From assembly GCF_039536325.1 (NCBI RefSeq), contig NZ_BAAAYO010000006.1, positions 682,001 through 746,000 of the forward strand: 64,000 nt of DNA. Direction: 5' to 3'. The stretch is from Paenibacillus_AB hodogayensis (GTDB taxonomy: Bacteria; Bacillota; Bacilli; Paenibacillales; NBRC-103111). The position numbers and the translations under genes are program-made. This document shows positions 1-8,781 of this stretch, one piece after another (within the stretch, counting starts at the first letter, position 1; each line of letters starts with the position of its first letter). Below the pieces are notes generated by a model. That model ran no database searches and was not told the DNA's origin. It saw nothing but the letters and a program-made list of their open reading frames with translations.

Positions 1-711
1 AAGCCGTATATTCGCATCTATGTCAATATGGACGATATTTTGAACGCGGCATTAGGCTACATCGAAGAACGCGCTCCCGAAATCACCCGCTTCGAGGCGG
101 CCTGTACGTCCGACCCGGTCGGTCTGGAGCCTATCAGCGGCTCGTTGAAGGAACTGATCGAATTTATGGGCAAGCAGCCGCTGGGACGGCTCCGCTTCGT
201 CACCAAGTTCCATCACGTCGACTCGCTGCTGGACGCCAAGCACAACGGCAATACCCGCTTCCGGTTCAGCGTAAACTCCGACTACGTCATTCGTCATTTC
301 GAGCCGGCCACCTCCTCGTTCGCGGAGCGGATCGAAGCCGCCGGCAAAGTGGCGCGGGCCGGTTACCCGCTCGGTTTTATTATCGCCCCGATCATCTGGT
401 ACGATGGCTGGCAGGAAGGCTACGCGGACCTGCTGGCGAAGCTGGAGGCCTCCGTGCCGAAGGAAGCGGCCGAAGGGCTGACATTCGAGCTCATTCAGCA
501 CCGGTTTACGAAAACGGCCAAAACGGTTATCCAGCAGCGCTACCCGAAGAGCAAGTTGGAGATGGACGAGGCGAAACGAAAATACAAATGGGGCCGCTGG
601 GGCCAAGGCAAATACGTATACCCGGACGAGCAGGCCCATGCGCTGCGGGAATTTATAACGGAACGGATTTTCGAGCATTTTCCGCAAGCCAAAATCGAAT
701 ACTTCACTTGA
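1..711 (+). CDS. splB: Spore photoproduct lyase, C-terminal part
   Basis: The open frame enters from the left edge, so the N-terminus and the radical-SAM Cys motif lie outside the window. The 236 visible residues match the C-terminal half of SplB: stretches such as LRFVTKFHHVDSLL, FRFSVNSDYVIRHFEP and the closing KYVYPDEQA region are typical of the family. SplB is the radical-SAM enzyme that reverts the UV lesion spore photoproduct (5-thyminyl-5,6-dihydrothymine) to two thymines during spore germination, so the gene indicates a spore former. A bidirectional terminator follows. The family call is secure; intactness of the 5' part cannot be judged. Confidence 0.93.
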   Translation, partial: KPYIRIYVNMDDILNAALGYIEERAPEITRFEAACTSDPVGLEPISGSLKELIEFMGKQPLGRLRFVTKFHHVDSLLDAKHNGNTRFRFSVNSDYVIRHFEPATSSFAERIEAAGKVARAGYPLGFIIAPIIWYDGWQEGYADLLAKLEASVPKEAAEGLTFELIQHRFTKTAKTVIQQRYPKSKLEMDEAKRKYKWGRWGQGKYVYPDEQAHALREFITERIFEHFPQAKIEYFT

Positions 712-753
712 TCCGCTTATCCGCACGTTCTGCATCTGAACGCGTTGTTTTGC

Positions 754-806
754 AAAAAAAAAGCTTCCCGTCGTCTGCCTTTACGGCAGTCGAGGAAGCT
801 TTTTTG
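754..806. terminator. Bidirectional intrinsic terminator between splB and ccdA
   Basis: An inverted repeat (AAGCTTCC...TCTGCC / GGCAG...GGAAGCTT) is flanked by an A-run on the left and a T-run on the right. It can therefore stop transcripts of both converging genes. Confidence 0.85.
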
Positions 807-832
807 AGGTTCGGCGTCCTGTTTCCCCGGGC

Positions 833-1546
833 TTAAAATTTCAGCCAGTCGGGCGTCCGCTCCTGAAGCCAGATCGTGATTAGCACCATTTTGTTGAAAT
901 AGAGCAGCGCCGCCATCACGATCATGATCGCTCCGCCGATCTTCATCATCAGCGAGGAATAGCGGAGAATCCATTTCGTCGATCCGATAAAGAAAGCCAG
1001 AATAAAAAACGGTATAGCGAACCCTACGGAATAGGCCGTCGTCAGCTGAAACCACGTTCCCGGCTCCGTAGCGGCCAGCAGCAGAATGGACGATAGGATC
1101 GGACCTACGCAGGGCGACCACCCTGCCGCGAAGCCCATACCGACCACGAGCGAGCCGAGATAGCCCGCCGGCTTCGACTTGACCTGCAGCTTCCGTTCGC
1201 GCATCAGCCATTGGGGCTGGAACAAGCCAAGCAGGAACAGACCCATGACAAAAATAAGAATGGCCGATAATTGCCGGATCAGATCGCGGTAATCATTAAA
1301 CCAGTCGGCGACCAAGCCCACGCCGAAGCCGAGCGAATAAAAAATGATCGAAAACCCGAGGATGAAAAACAACGTATGTACGGTCGTGGCGATCCGTATT
1401 TCCTTCGTGGAACGGTCATTTTTCAGCCTTTGTACGGAGATGCCGGTAATGTACGACAAATAGGAAGGATACAAGGGCAGGCAGCAGGGCGATATAAAGG
1501 AAGCGAAGCCGGCCCACAATGCGATCCACAGGTTGACTTGAGACAA
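833..1546 (-). CDS. ccdA: CcdA/DsbD-like thiol-disulfide membrane transporter
   Basis: This 237-residue protein has about six hydrophobic segments and the two Cys-containing family motifs: SPCCLPLYPSY near residue 20 and WSPCVGP near residue 145. CcdA-type proteins carry reducing equivalents across the membrane to extracytoplasmic thioredoxin-like partners, for cytochrome c maturation or, in spore formers, spore-envelope thiol chemistry. The start is TTG at 1546, preceded by GGAG. It lies 37 bp downstream of znuB on the same strand and may be read through from the zinc operon. Size and motifs fit CcdA well; the physiological partner is not in the window. Confidence 0.88.
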   Translation of the reverse strand: MSQVNLWIALWAGFASFISPCCLPLYPSYLSYITGISVQRLKNDRSTKEIRIATTVHTLFFILGFSIIFYSLGFGVGLVADWFNDYRDLIRQLSAILIFVMGLFLLGLFQPQWLMRERKLQVKSKPAGYLGSLVVGMGFAAGWSPCVGPILSSILLLAATEPGTWFQLTTAYSVGFAIPFFILAFFIGSTKWILRYSSLMMKIGGAIMIVMAALLYFNKMVLITIWLQERTPDWLKF

Positions 1547-1583
1547 AACCGTTCACTCTCCGTTTCGATTGGCATTATCCGTA

Positions 1584-2390
1584 TTATACGTTAGCCGTTC
1601 GCCCTCGTACAAGCAGCGTCAAAATAAGCATGACGATCAGCATAAGCACGATGGTCGCGCCGGGTGCCCAATTCCATACGCCTGCCGCCACCAGGCCCCC
1701 CACAACGGCAATTTCCGAATAAATCAGAGCGATCCAGACGGATCTGCGGAAGCTCTTGGCTACGGCCAGGCTGCTCGCTACGGGTATCGTCAGCAGTGCG
1801 GATACGAGCAGAGCGCCAACAATCTTGATGGCCACGCCGATTACGAGCGCGGTCAATATCGTCGTCAGCAAATTCAGGGCGCGCAGCGGAATGCCGCTTA
1901 CCGCCGCCGCATCCTCGTCGAACATAATCAGAAACATTTCCTTGAAGAAAAGGAACAGCATGACCAAAACGACGACGGTAACACCCAGCACGAGCCACAG
2001 ATCGGTCCAGCTGAGCGTGTAAATGCTTCCGAACAAATAGCTGGTAACGTCCATGTTGAACCCTTTGCCGAGCGTAAACAGGAACGTAGCCAGGGCGACT
2101 CCGCCCGACATGATGATGGCGATCGACAGCTCGGCATACGACCGGTAAGCGCGGCGCAGACGCTCGATGGCGAAGGAAGCGAGTATCGAGAACACGAGAC
2201 CGACTGCAAGCGGATAGACGCCGATCAGGAAACCGAGCGCTACGCCGGCAATCGAGACATGCGCAAGCGTATCCCCGATCATGGACAGTCTTCGCAGCAC
2301 GAGGAAAATACCCAGCAATGGCGCCATCGCCCCGATCAGAATCCCGCCGAGCAAAGCCCGTTGAAAAAAATATTCCAAAAAAATATCCAA
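1584..2390 (-). CDS. znuB: Zinc/manganese-type ABC transporter permease
   Basis: This 268-residue polytopic membrane protein belongs to the ZnuB/MntB (ABC-3) permease family. Family landmarks include GDTLAHVSIAGVALGFL near residue 40 and VLVSALLTIPVA near residue 190, and hydrophobic segments run throughout. It forms the membrane channel of the importer encoded with the ATPase and metal-binding lipoprotein immediately upstream. The start is TTG preceded by GGGGAG. The Zur-like box in front of znuA and the His-rich loop of the binding protein favour zinc over manganese as substrate. Confidence 0.92.
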   Translation of the reverse strand: MDIFLEYFFQRALLGGILIGAMAPLLGIFLVLRRLSMIGDTLAHVSIAGVALGFLIGVYPLAVGLVFSILASFAIERLRRAYRSYAELSIAIIMSGGVALATFLFTLGKGFNMDVTSYLFGSIYTLSWTDLWLVLGVTVVVLVMLFLFFKEMFLIMFDEDAAAVSGIPLRALNLLTTILTALVIGVAIKIVGALLVSALLTIPVASSLAVAKSFRRSVWIALIYSEIAVVGGLVAAGVWNWAPGATIVLMLIVMLILTLLVRGRTANV

Positions 2391-2405
2391 TGGCGTTGTT
2401 CTCCC

Positions 2406-3209
2406 CTAACGTACGGCAGCCGGCTCTTCGAATCCGGCCAGTCTGAGATCGCGGAGGCTGTGCGCCAAATTCGTTTCCGCGCAATTGTCCAGCTCATGGG
2501 TGTGCTTGACGTAAAACTTCAGCTTGCCGCTCGTATGCGCCGGCTCGTAGCCCAGATACGCATGCATCATATCGATGTCGTGCGATACCATCAGGAACGT
2601 AATATTGTGACGCTGATGCATATGGCGGATCATATGGAAAAAGCTTTCCTGCGTCTCCGAATCGATGCCGACCGTCGGCTCGTCGAGAATGAGCAGCTCC
2701 GGGTTATTGACGAGCGCCCGGGCCAAAAAAACGCGCTGCTGCTGACCGCCCGACAACCGTCCGATGCGCCGGTCCGCCAGCTCCTCGATACGCAGGGCGT
2801 GCATGGCGTCGTCGCATTTGCGCAAATCGTCCTTGTTCATCCGGCGGAACAGTTTCTTGCGCCCGTACAGCCCGGAAAGCACCACTTCCCTGACGGTGGC
2901 CGGAAACAGAGGATTGAACGCGTTTTTTTGCGGTACATAGCCGATCCGCTCCCAATCGCGGAACTGCCCGAGAGGCGTGCCGAACAGGCGGATCTCCCCC
3001 GACGTCGGCTTGATCAGCCCGACGATCATGCGCAGCAGCGTTGTCTTACCCGCGCCGTTCGAGCCGATCAGGCCAACGAAGTCGCGCTGCAAAATGTCGA
3101 AGCTCAGACGGTCAAGCACGTTGCGCTGCTCATACTGAAACGACACGTTATCCACAGAAACGACCGGAAGGTGGCAATGCGCCCCCGCCGGTCCGATCGA
3201 TTGTTGCAT
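2406..3209 (-). CDS. znuC: Zinc ABC transporter ATP-binding protein
   Basis: This ABC ATPase has 267 residues from the chosen start. Visible are Walker A GSNGAGKTT, the signature LSGGQQQ, Walker B ELLILDEPT and the H-loop MVSHD. It powers import through the adjacent permease. An ATG at 3257 overlaps the znuA stop (ATGA) and would add 16 residues, but it has only a weak ribosome site. The ATG at 3209 has GGAG seven bases upstream and gives the usual short N-terminus, so it was preferred. The gene sits mid-operon between the binding lipoprotein and the permease. Confidence 0.92.
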   Translation of the reverse strand: MQQSIGPAGAHCHLPVVSVDNVSFQYEQRNVLDRLSFDILQRDFVGLIGSNGAGKTTLLRMIVGLIKPTSGEIRLFGTPLGQFRDWERIGYVPQKNAFNPLFPATVREVVLSGLYGRKKLFRRMNKDDLRKCDDAMHALRIEELADRRIGRLSGGQQQRVFLARALVNNPELLILDEPTVGIDSETQESFFHMIRHMHQRHNITFLMVSHDIDMMHAYLGYEPAHTSGKLKFYVKHTHELDNCAETNLAHSLRDLRLAGFEEPAAVR

Positions 3210-3253
3210 GGTTTTGCTCCAATCCTTCAAAATATACGTAAAACCTACTGTTT

Positions 3254-4240
3254 TCATTGTAATGCTTTCAATAAATTTTGCAAATTTTTATCCATCACCG
3301 TCACGTAATTGTCACCGGCCTTCACCTGCTCCTGGGTCAGTCCTTCGAGCGGATTGAGCACAAGCGTTTCGATGCCGGCGTCTTTGGCGAGCGTCTTGGC
3401 CATTTTGTCGGAAACCAGCTCTTCGAAGAAAATATATTTGACATTGTTTTCTTTGACGAATTTATTGATTTCCTTCAAATCCTGCGCCGTCGGCTCCGAG
3501 TCCGGCGACAAGCCCATGATCGGCTTCTGGGTCAGGCCGTAATCGCGGGCCAGGTAACCAAACGCCTGATGAGAGACGACGATTTCCTTGCGTGGGGCTT
3601 TCCCGAGCGATTGGGAGAACCTGGCGTCCAGCTCGGCCAGCTGCTTTCTGAGCGTCTCGTAGTTGGTCTCGTAGTAAGCTTTATTGGCCGCATCCGCCTG
3701 CACAAGTCCGTTTTTAATATTCTCGGCCATCCGGAGAGCCGATTTCGGAGAAACCCAGACGTGCGGATCGACGTCCGACGTTTCCTCGTGAGCGTGATCG
3801 TCCTTCTTGCTCTTCTTCTCCTTGCCGTGATCGTGGTCGTCCTCGTGCACGCCGCGAATCAGCTCAACGCCGTCACTTGCCGTTATGACGGATAGTCCGG
3901 AATCCTTTTTGCGGCTGTCGAGAAATTCATGCACCCATCCTTCAAAGCCGGCTCCGTTGTAAATGAACAGCTGGGCTTTGCCGATATTGACCAGATCGCG
4001 GCTTTTCGGCGACCAGTCGTGAGGCTCCACCCCAGCCGGTACGAGATTGATTACGTTCACCTTGTCGCCGCCGATCTGGCTCGTAAAGTCGTAAAGCGTA
4101 TAAAAAGTAGTGATAGCATTGACTTTTCCTTCGGATAGCGTTACATTCGATTTGCCGCAACCGGCAAGCGCGGCCGCCAGCAGCAATACAGCGGCGAGCA
4201 TGACGCTCAGGCGCGCAGCGCTCGATTTTTGCTTCTTCAT
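3254..4240 (-). CDS. znuA: Zinc-binding lipoprotein of ABC importer
   Basis: This 328-residue cluster-9 (ZnuA/AdcA) metal-binding protein has a lipoprotein signal with lipobox LAGC near residue 26. It then has a His/Asp/Lys-rich acidic loop (HEDDHDHGKEKK...) near residues 125-150, diagnostic of zinc-binding members. Other metal-site contexts are PHDW, DPHVWVSP and SHQAFGYLARDYGL. It captures Zn2+ outside the membrane for znuCB. The reading frame extends to a GTG at 4258, but that GTG is part of the sequence that serves as ribosome site (GGAGGGGG) for the ATG at 4240, so the latter is the start. It is the first gene of the operon, behind a near-consensus promoter and a Zur-like box. Confidence 0.93.
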   Translation of the reverse strand: MKKQKSSAARLSVMLAAVLLLAAALAGCGKSNVTLSEGKVNAITTFYTLYDFTSQIGGDKVNVINLVPAGVEPHDWSPKSRDLVNIGKAQLFIYNGAGFEGWVHEFLDSRKKDSGLSVITASDGVELIRGVHEDDHDHGKEKKSKKDDHAHEETSDVDPHVWVSPKSALRMAENIKNGLVQADAANKAYYETNYETLRKQLAELDARFSQSLGKAPRKEIVVSHQAFGYLARDYGLTQKPIMGLSPDSEPTAQDLKEINKFVKENNVKYIFFEELVSDKMAKTLAKDAGIETLVLNPLEGLTQEQVKAGDNYVTVMDKNLQNLLKALQ

Positions 4241-4279
4241 TCGTTCTGCCCCCTCCACACAAACAAACGCATAATTTGT

Positions 4280-4300
4280 AAATCGTAACTTTTATTATTT
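4280..4300 (-). promoter_or_regulatory. Zur-like operator upstream of znuA
   Basis: The sequence AAATCGTAAC-T-TTTATTATTT matches 16 of 20 defined positions of the Bacillus Zur box as remembered (AAATCGTAATNATTACGATTT). It has one perfect half-site. It lies just downstream of the predicted transcription start, where a bound repressor would block initiation. Confidence 0.6.
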
Positions 4301-4309
4301 ACACACTGG

Positions 4310-4339
4310 ATTATAAAAGCTTTTCGTTGCCCTTGTCAA
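4310..4339 (-). promoter_or_regulatory. Sigma-A promoter of the znu operon
   Basis: On the minus strand, TTGACA (4334-4339) and TATAAT (4310-4315) are both perfect consensus hexamers separated by 18 bp. The start of transcription would fall near 4303, next to the Zur-like box. Confidence 0.75.
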
Positions 4340-4375
4340 CCGCTTTTTTTGTCGCCTATTTTTGAACGAACACGC

Positions 4376-4420
4376 ACAAACGCCTCCAACAGCCCGTACG
4401 AACGGGTGCGGAGGCGTTTA
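4376..4420. terminator. Intrinsic terminator near metG 3' end
   Basis: The inverted repeat AACGCCTCC...GGAGGCGTT has an inner CCCGT/ACGGG stem. It lies between the znuA promoter and the metG stop, with short T/A-rich flanks on either side. Confidence 0.6.
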
Positions 4421-4438
4421 TTTGTTTATGGCTGCTGG

Positions 4439-6454
4439 TTATTTGACGATCGCGCCCACTGGAATATCTTCCGCCACAGAAGCTAGCGTCAGCTTGTCGC
4501 CGGCCGAAGCGGCCAGGATCATCCCTTGCGACAGCTCGCCGCGCAGCTTGACCGGCTTAAGGTTGGCGACGACGATCACCTTGCGGCCCACCAACTCGTC
4601 CGGCGTGTAAAACTTGGCGATGCCGGAGACGACCTGCCGCTTCTCGTAGCCGAGGTCGAGCTGCAGCTTGAGCAGTTTGTCTGCGCCTTTCACCGGCTCG
4701 GCGGCGATTACTTGGGCGACCCGCAGCTCGACCTTCATGAAGTCGTCGATGCCGATCTCCTCAAGCGGGGCCGGGTCAGGCGTAGTCGAAGCCGCTGCTT
4801 GCGGCGCGGACGTCTGTTTCGCTTGGCTATCCGTCTCGGACGGAGCAGCGGCAGGCGACGCGGGCAGCGTACCGCCCATCGACTGGATCAAATAAGCGAT
4901 TTCCGGTTCCACGTCCAGACGCGGGAACAGCGCTTCTCCTTTGTTCACCTTCGTGCCCACCGGGAGCAAACCGAACGTGCGGACGCTTTCCCAGGCAGTC
5001 AGGTCGCTGTCGCCGGCGATGCCGAGCTGCTCCCATATTTTGCGCGGCGTATGCGTCATAAACGGCTGCAGCAGCACGGAGATGATCCGCAGCGATTCCG
5101 CCAGATGGTAAAGCACGGAGCCGAGCTGCGGACGGGACGCCTCGTCTTTGGCAAGCGACCACGGCTGCGTTTCGTCGATATATTTGTTCGTGCGTCCGAT
5201 CAGCTGCCATAAGCTCGCCAGAGCCACGGAAAACTCCAGCTTTTCCATCGCTTCCTCCAGCCGCGTCACCGATTGCTGTGCGGTTTCCCGCAGAAGAGCG
5301 TCGAACTCGGTCGCATCGGCCAGCTGCGGCTGAATGACGCCGTCGAAATATTTGTCGATCATGACGACCGTCCGGTTGAGCAGATTGCCCAGGTCGTTGG
5401 CAAGATCGAAATTGATCCGTTCGACGAAACCTTCCGGAGTAAATACGCCGTCCTGTCCGAACGGCACGTCGCGCAGCAGGAAATACCGCAGCGGGTCGAG
5501 TCCGTAGCGCTCGATCAGCAGCACCGGATCGATGACATTGCCTTTGGACTTGGACATTTTGCCTTCTTTGGTCAAAAACCAGCCGTGCGCGAACACTTGC
5601 TTAGGCAGCGGCAGGTCGAGCGCCATCAGCATAATCGGCCAATAAACCGTATGGAAGCGGATAATGTCCTTGCCGACAAGGTGCACATCGGCAGGCCAAT
5701 ATTCGCGGAACTTGGCGTCGTCCTTTTTGTAGCCCAGCGCTGTAATGTAGTTGGACAGCGCATCCACCCAGACGTAGATGACATGCTGCGGGTTGCCGGG
5801 CACCTTGATGCCCCAATCGAACGTGCTGCGCGATACCGCCAAATCGTCCAGCCCCTGCTTGACGAAGCTGATCATTTCGTTGCGGCGCGTCTCCGGCTGA
5901 ATAAAGCCCGGCTGATCGTCATAATATTGCAGCAGCCTGTCGGCATATTTGCTAAGCCGCAAAAAATAATTTTGCTCCTTCACCTTCTCGACAGGGCGTC
6001 CGCAATCCGGGCATTTGCCGTCCACCAGCTCGCGCTCCAGCACATACGATTCGCACGAGGTGCAATACCAGCCCTCGTATTCGCCGAGATAAATATCTCC
6101 CTGATCAAGCAGCTGTTGAAAAATTTGCTGGACGACGGTCGTGTGGCGCTCCTCGGTCGTGCGGATAAAATCGTCGTAGGAAATGTCCAGCTTGCTCCAC
6201 AGCGACTTGATCCCGGTGACGATTCCATCCACGAACAGTTGGGGCTCCACGCCCTTCTCGGCCGCCTTGCGCTCGATTTTTTGCCCGTGCTCGTCCGTAC
6301 CGGTCAGATAGATGACATCGTAGCCGCGCAGTCTTTTGTAGCGCGTCATCGCATCTCCGGCCACCGTTGTATAGGCATGCCCGATGTGCAGCTTGTCGTT
6401 CGGGTAATAGATCGGGGTCGTCAAGTAATACGTTTTTCGTTTGTTGTCGCTCAT
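4439..6454 (-). CDS. metG: Methionyl-tRNA synthetase
   Basis: This 671-residue class I aminoacyl-tRNA synthetase charges tRNA-Met. HIGH is at residues 23-26, a Cys4 zinc insert (CTSC...CPDC) lies around residues 130-150, and the KMSKS loop appears as KMSKSKG near residue 300. An Ala/Pro/Ser-rich linker precedes a C-terminal EMAP/Trbp111-type tRNA-binding domain (DDFMKVELRVAQV to the end). Length and architecture match the long Bacillus form. It is preceded by a T-box leader with a Met specifier codon, so expression should rise when uncharged tRNA-Met accumulates. Confidence 0.97.
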   Translation of the reverse strand: MSDNKRKTYYLTTPIYYPNDKLHIGHAYTTVAGDAMTRYKRLRGYDVIYLTGTDEHGQKIERKAAEKGVEPQLFVDGIVTGIKSLWSKLDISYDDFIRTTEERHTTVVQQIFQQLLDQGDIYLGEYEGWYCTSCESYVLERELVDGKCPDCGRPVEKVKEQNYFLRLSKYADRLLQYYDDQPGFIQPETRRNEMISFVKQGLDDLAVSRSTFDWGIKVPGNPQHVIYVWVDALSNYITALGYKKDDAKFREYWPADVHLVGKDIIRFHTVYWPIMLMALDLPLPKQVFAHGWFLTKEGKMSKSKGNVIDPVLLIERYGLDPLRYFLLRDVPFGQDGVFTPEGFVERINFDLANDLGNLLNRTVVMIDKYFDGVIQPQLADATEFDALLRETAQQSVTRLEEAMEKLEFSVALASLWQLIGRTNKYIDETQPWSLAKDEASRPQLGSVLYHLAESLRIISVLLQPFMTHTPRKIWEQLGIAGDSDLTAWESVRTFGLLPVGTKVNKGEALFPRLDVEPEIAYLIQSMGGTLPASPAAAPSETDSQAKQTSAPQAAASTTPDPAPLEEIGIDDFMKVELRVAQVIAAEPVKGADKLLKLQLDLGYEKRQVVSGIAKFYTPDELVGRKVIVVANLKPVKLRGELSQGMILAASAGDKLTLASVAEDIPVGAIVK

Positions 6455-6482
6455 TCCGCATCCTCCTTAGAAAGTCTGAAAA

Positions 6483-6780
6483 AACACAAAAACCCCCGTC
6501 CACATGGGACGAGAGTCGAATACTCACGCGGTACCACCCAAATTCCCCCGTCGTACCTTGCGCAAACGACGGAGCTCCGGCCAAGCCTGCTCGCAGACTT
6601 GTGCCCGTAACGCTGGCCAGCGTCGCTGCCTTACCTCCGCCTTTAACGGGCGAACGGCTCGACGACGAATCCTCCCGGACCATCTTCCGCAGCTTTCCTA
6701 TACCGGCTTGCACCTGCCCCGGCTCTCTGCAATAGGTTGCGCTCTGCGTACTCATCCGTTCAATGGAAGCATATTGACAT
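6483..6780 (-). ncRNA. T-box leader (Met specifier) of metG
   Basis: The minus strand carries the conserved T-box sequence TGGGTGGTACCGCG at 6527-6540, followed by a GC-rich hairpin and T-run (about 6483-6518) that forms the terminator. Upstream lie AGAGA-type Stem I elements and a GAAGATGGTCC segment whose ATG (6681-6683) is placed as specifier codon. This fits regulation of the downstream methionyl-tRNA synthetase by uncharged tRNA-Met. Confidence 0.93.
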
Positions 6781-6793
6781 CCAAACTATCCTT

Positions 6794-6823
6794 ATCATAT
6801 GCAAAACGGTCCTATCGTGTCAA
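6794..6823 (-). promoter_or_regulatory. Promoter of the metG T-box transcript
   Basis: TTGACA (6818-6823) and TATGAT (6794-6799) lie on the minus strand with 18 bp between them, immediately upstream of the T-box leader and just past the yidD stop. Confidence 0.7.
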
Positions 6824-6841
6824 GTCGGGGCAGCCGCCTGA

Positions 6842-7129
6842 TCAGGTCGGGTGACCGCCGGCCTGCTCCTCGCGCGACGGAGGTACGGGATCGAAGCCGC
6901 CGGGATGGAACGGGTGGCATTTGCATATGCGTTTGGCCGCCAGCCAGCTTCCTTTGGCCGCCCCGTGAAGCTCGATCGCCTCAAGCGCATAGGCCGAGCA
7001 AGTCGGATAAAACCGGCACGTCGGCGGCTTGAGAGGCGATATCCATGTCCGGTAAAAGCGGATCGGCAGCTGCAGCGCCGTGCGCATGCCCCGCTTTACT
7101 CGCGTCCGGTCCCGACGTTCCTCCGTCAT
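6842..7129 (-). CDS. yidD: Membrane protein insertion efficiency factor YidD
   Basis: This 95-residue protein has the full YidD signature: IRFYRTWISPLKPPTCRF, YPTCSAYALEAIE and CHPFHPGGFDPVP, including the conserved cysteines. YidD is a small membrane-associated protein that assists YidC/Sec-dependent insertion of inner-membrane proteins. The start at 7129 is supported by a strong GGGGAGG site. It lies downstream of the PPDK regulatory protein gene on the same strand, 49 bp away. There is no functional link to its neighbours. Confidence 0.93.
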   Translation of the reverse strand: MTEERRDRTRVKRGMRTALQLPIRFYRTWISPLKPPTCRFYPTCSAYALEAIELHGAAKGSWLAAKRICKCHPFHPGGFDPVPPSREEQAGGHPT

Positions 7130-7178
7130 CTTCGCACCTCCCCTGCCCCCGATCGGACCGGGAGCTTTTCTGCACTTC

Positions 7179-7982
7179 TCATAAATAACCGAGAATGACG
7201 CCGGCCGTCTCCTCGATCGCTTTGTCGGTCACCTCGATAACCGGACAGCCCAGCCGTTTCATAATATCGTGGGCGTATTCCAGCTCCTCGGAAATGCGCT
7301 GCAGCGTGGCGTACTTCGCCCCGTACGGCAGCCCGACGGCTTTCAGCCGCTCGATGCGGATTTTGAGCAGCTGATCCGCGTTCATCGTCAGTCCGACCAC
7401 CCGATTGCCCGGCAGCTGAAGCAGCTGCTGAGGCGGCTTGACCTCTGGCACAAGCGGGAAATTGCCGACCTTGTATCCTTTGTGCGCCAAAAAAATGCTG
7501 AGCGGCGTCTTCGACGTGCGCGACACCCCGATCAGCACGATATGGGCTTGCAGCAGCAAATTCGAGTCGCGCCCGTCGTCGCACTTGACGGCGAACTCGA
7601 TCGCCTCGACCCGGCGGAAGTAGGCGTCGTCCATCTCATGCAGCAGCCCCGGCTTGCGCTTAGGCGAATCGTTGAACGTATCGATAAACGCCTGCATCAT
7701 CGGTCCCATGATGTCGACGGCGCGCACGCCGAGCCGGACCGACTCCTCCTTCATCATCTCGCGCAGCTCCGGCTGCACGAGCGTGAACGCGACGAAGCCG
7801 CCGGTTTGGGCCGCTTCCTCCATGACCGAGCGGACTTCATCCTCGCTTTTGATATGGCTGACCCGCTTGATCTTCACCTGATGCGCGTCGAATTGACGCA
7901 TGGTCGCGCGTACGACCGCCTCCGCGGTTTCCCCGACCGCGTCCGAGCAAATGTATATAAACAGCTGCCGTTCCTCGCTCAT
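7179..7982 (-). CDS. yqfL: Pyruvate,phosphate dikinase regulatory protein (DUF299)
   Basis: This 267-residue PSRP/PDRP-family bifunctional ADP-dependent kinase and Pi-dependent pyrophosphorylase switches PPDK off and on. It phosphorylates a Thr next to the catalytic His. The P-loop GVSRTSKTPLS lies near residue 150, and IYICSDAVGETAE is the family N-terminus. ATG at 7982 is preferred over the frame start at 7997 because GGGGGGAG sits just upstream of it. It follows ccpN by 18 bp, the B. subtilis ccpN-yqfL order. Unlike in B. subtilis, which lacks ppdK, its presumed substrate PPDK is encoded immediately upstream. Confidence 0.94.
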   Translation of the reverse strand: MSEERQLFIYICSDAVGETAEAVVRATMRQFDAHQVKIKRVSHIKSEDEVRSVMEEAAQTGGFVAFTLVQPELREMMKEESVRLGVRAVDIMGPMMQAFIDTFNDSPKRKPGLLHEMDDAYFRRVEAIEFAVKCDDGRDSNLLLQAHIVLIGVSRTSKTPLSIFLAHKGYKVGNFPLVPEVKPPQQLLQLPGNRVVGLTMNADQLLKIRIERLKAVGLPYGAKYATLQRISEELEYAHDIMKRLGCPVIEVTDKAIEETAGVILGYL

Positions 7983-8000
7983 TTCCGCTCCCCCCATTAC

Positions 8001-8642
8001 TTACAGCTCTACGTCTCCCGTCAGTCCGACCAGCAGCTTCGTCATCGTCGTTTTCGTTATGCGGCCGACGACCTCCGACTTGCCCGGATCGTCGGGATGC
8101 CGGACGACAACCGGCAAGCTATCTACTTGATGCTGAATCATTCTCCGCCCGGCTTCCAGAACAGTGTCGTCGGGCGCAGCCGTCACGACGTTCGGCTGAC
8201 GTGTCATGACGAGGCTGACCGGCATCGTCGAAGCTCCCGGATTGCCCAGCGTCACCTTGAGCAGGTCTTTGCGGGAAATGACTCCGACAAGCGCGTTCGT
8301 CTCGTCCGCCACGATCAAACTTCCAACATTATCCATAAACAGCGTCACGACGGCATCGTGGACCGTCGCCGACTCGCGGATGACGACCGGCAGCGACTGC
8401 ACATCCTTGACCTTCATCCCGGTAATGTCCGCGGCTCCCGGCCGGTCGCGGTCGGAGGCTTGTCCCAGAAAATAGCCGACCTTCGGCTTCGCATCCAAAG
8501 CGCCCAGCATGACAAGCAGGGACAGATCCGATCGGATAGTCGGCCGGCTGAGCCGGAGCATCTCGGCGATCTGTTCCCCCGTGATCGGAGCATGAAGCTT
8601 GACAAGCCGGACGATTTCCAATTGGCGCGGCGATAATTGCAT
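8001..8642 (-). CDS. ccpN: CcpN-type transcriptional repressor (HTH-CBS2)
   Basis: From the start chosen this protein has 213 residues, about the length remembered for B. subtilis CcpN. It has an N-terminal winged helix (LSPRQLEIVRLVKLHAPITGEQIAEMLRLSRPTIRSD, residues 3-39) and then two CBS domains that bind adenine nucleotides. CcpN represses gluconeogenic genes (gapB, pckA) and the sRNA gene SR1 in B. subtilis. The frame opens at 8705, but ATG 8642 has an AAGGGGGG site and the family-typical N-terminus. It sits between ppdK and the PPDK regulator. Candidate binding sites for it occur upstream of gapB and of the ppdK operon in this window. Confidence 0.92.
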   Translation of the reverse strand: MQLSPRQLEIVRLVKLHAPITGEQIAEMLRLSRPTIRSDLSLLVMLGALDAKPKVGYFLGQASDRDRPGAADITGMKVKDVQSLPVVIRESATVHDAVVTLFMDNVGSLIVADETNALVGVISRKDLLKVTLGNPGASTMPVSLVMTRQPNVVTAAPDDTVLEAGRRMIQHQVDSLPVVVRHPDDPGKSEVVGRITKTTMTKLLVGLTGDVEL

Positions 8643-8781
8643 CCCGGACGCCCCCCTTCTTCGAACGGAAGCCGAAAGCTTCACAGCTTCCGGCTCGTTC
8701 GACATCCATCTCTTCTGTTAGTTTAGCTCGATTCGGCGGCAAAAGCCACTGGACGCGTCAACATTTTTCCCGAATCCCGAC

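Noticed and set aside
1569..3308. 579-codon plus-strand open frame
   Set aside because: It is antisense to znuB, znuC and part of the operon. It is rich in Gln/Arg/His as expected for a shadow of a GC-rich gene, and the minus-strand products have full family motifs.
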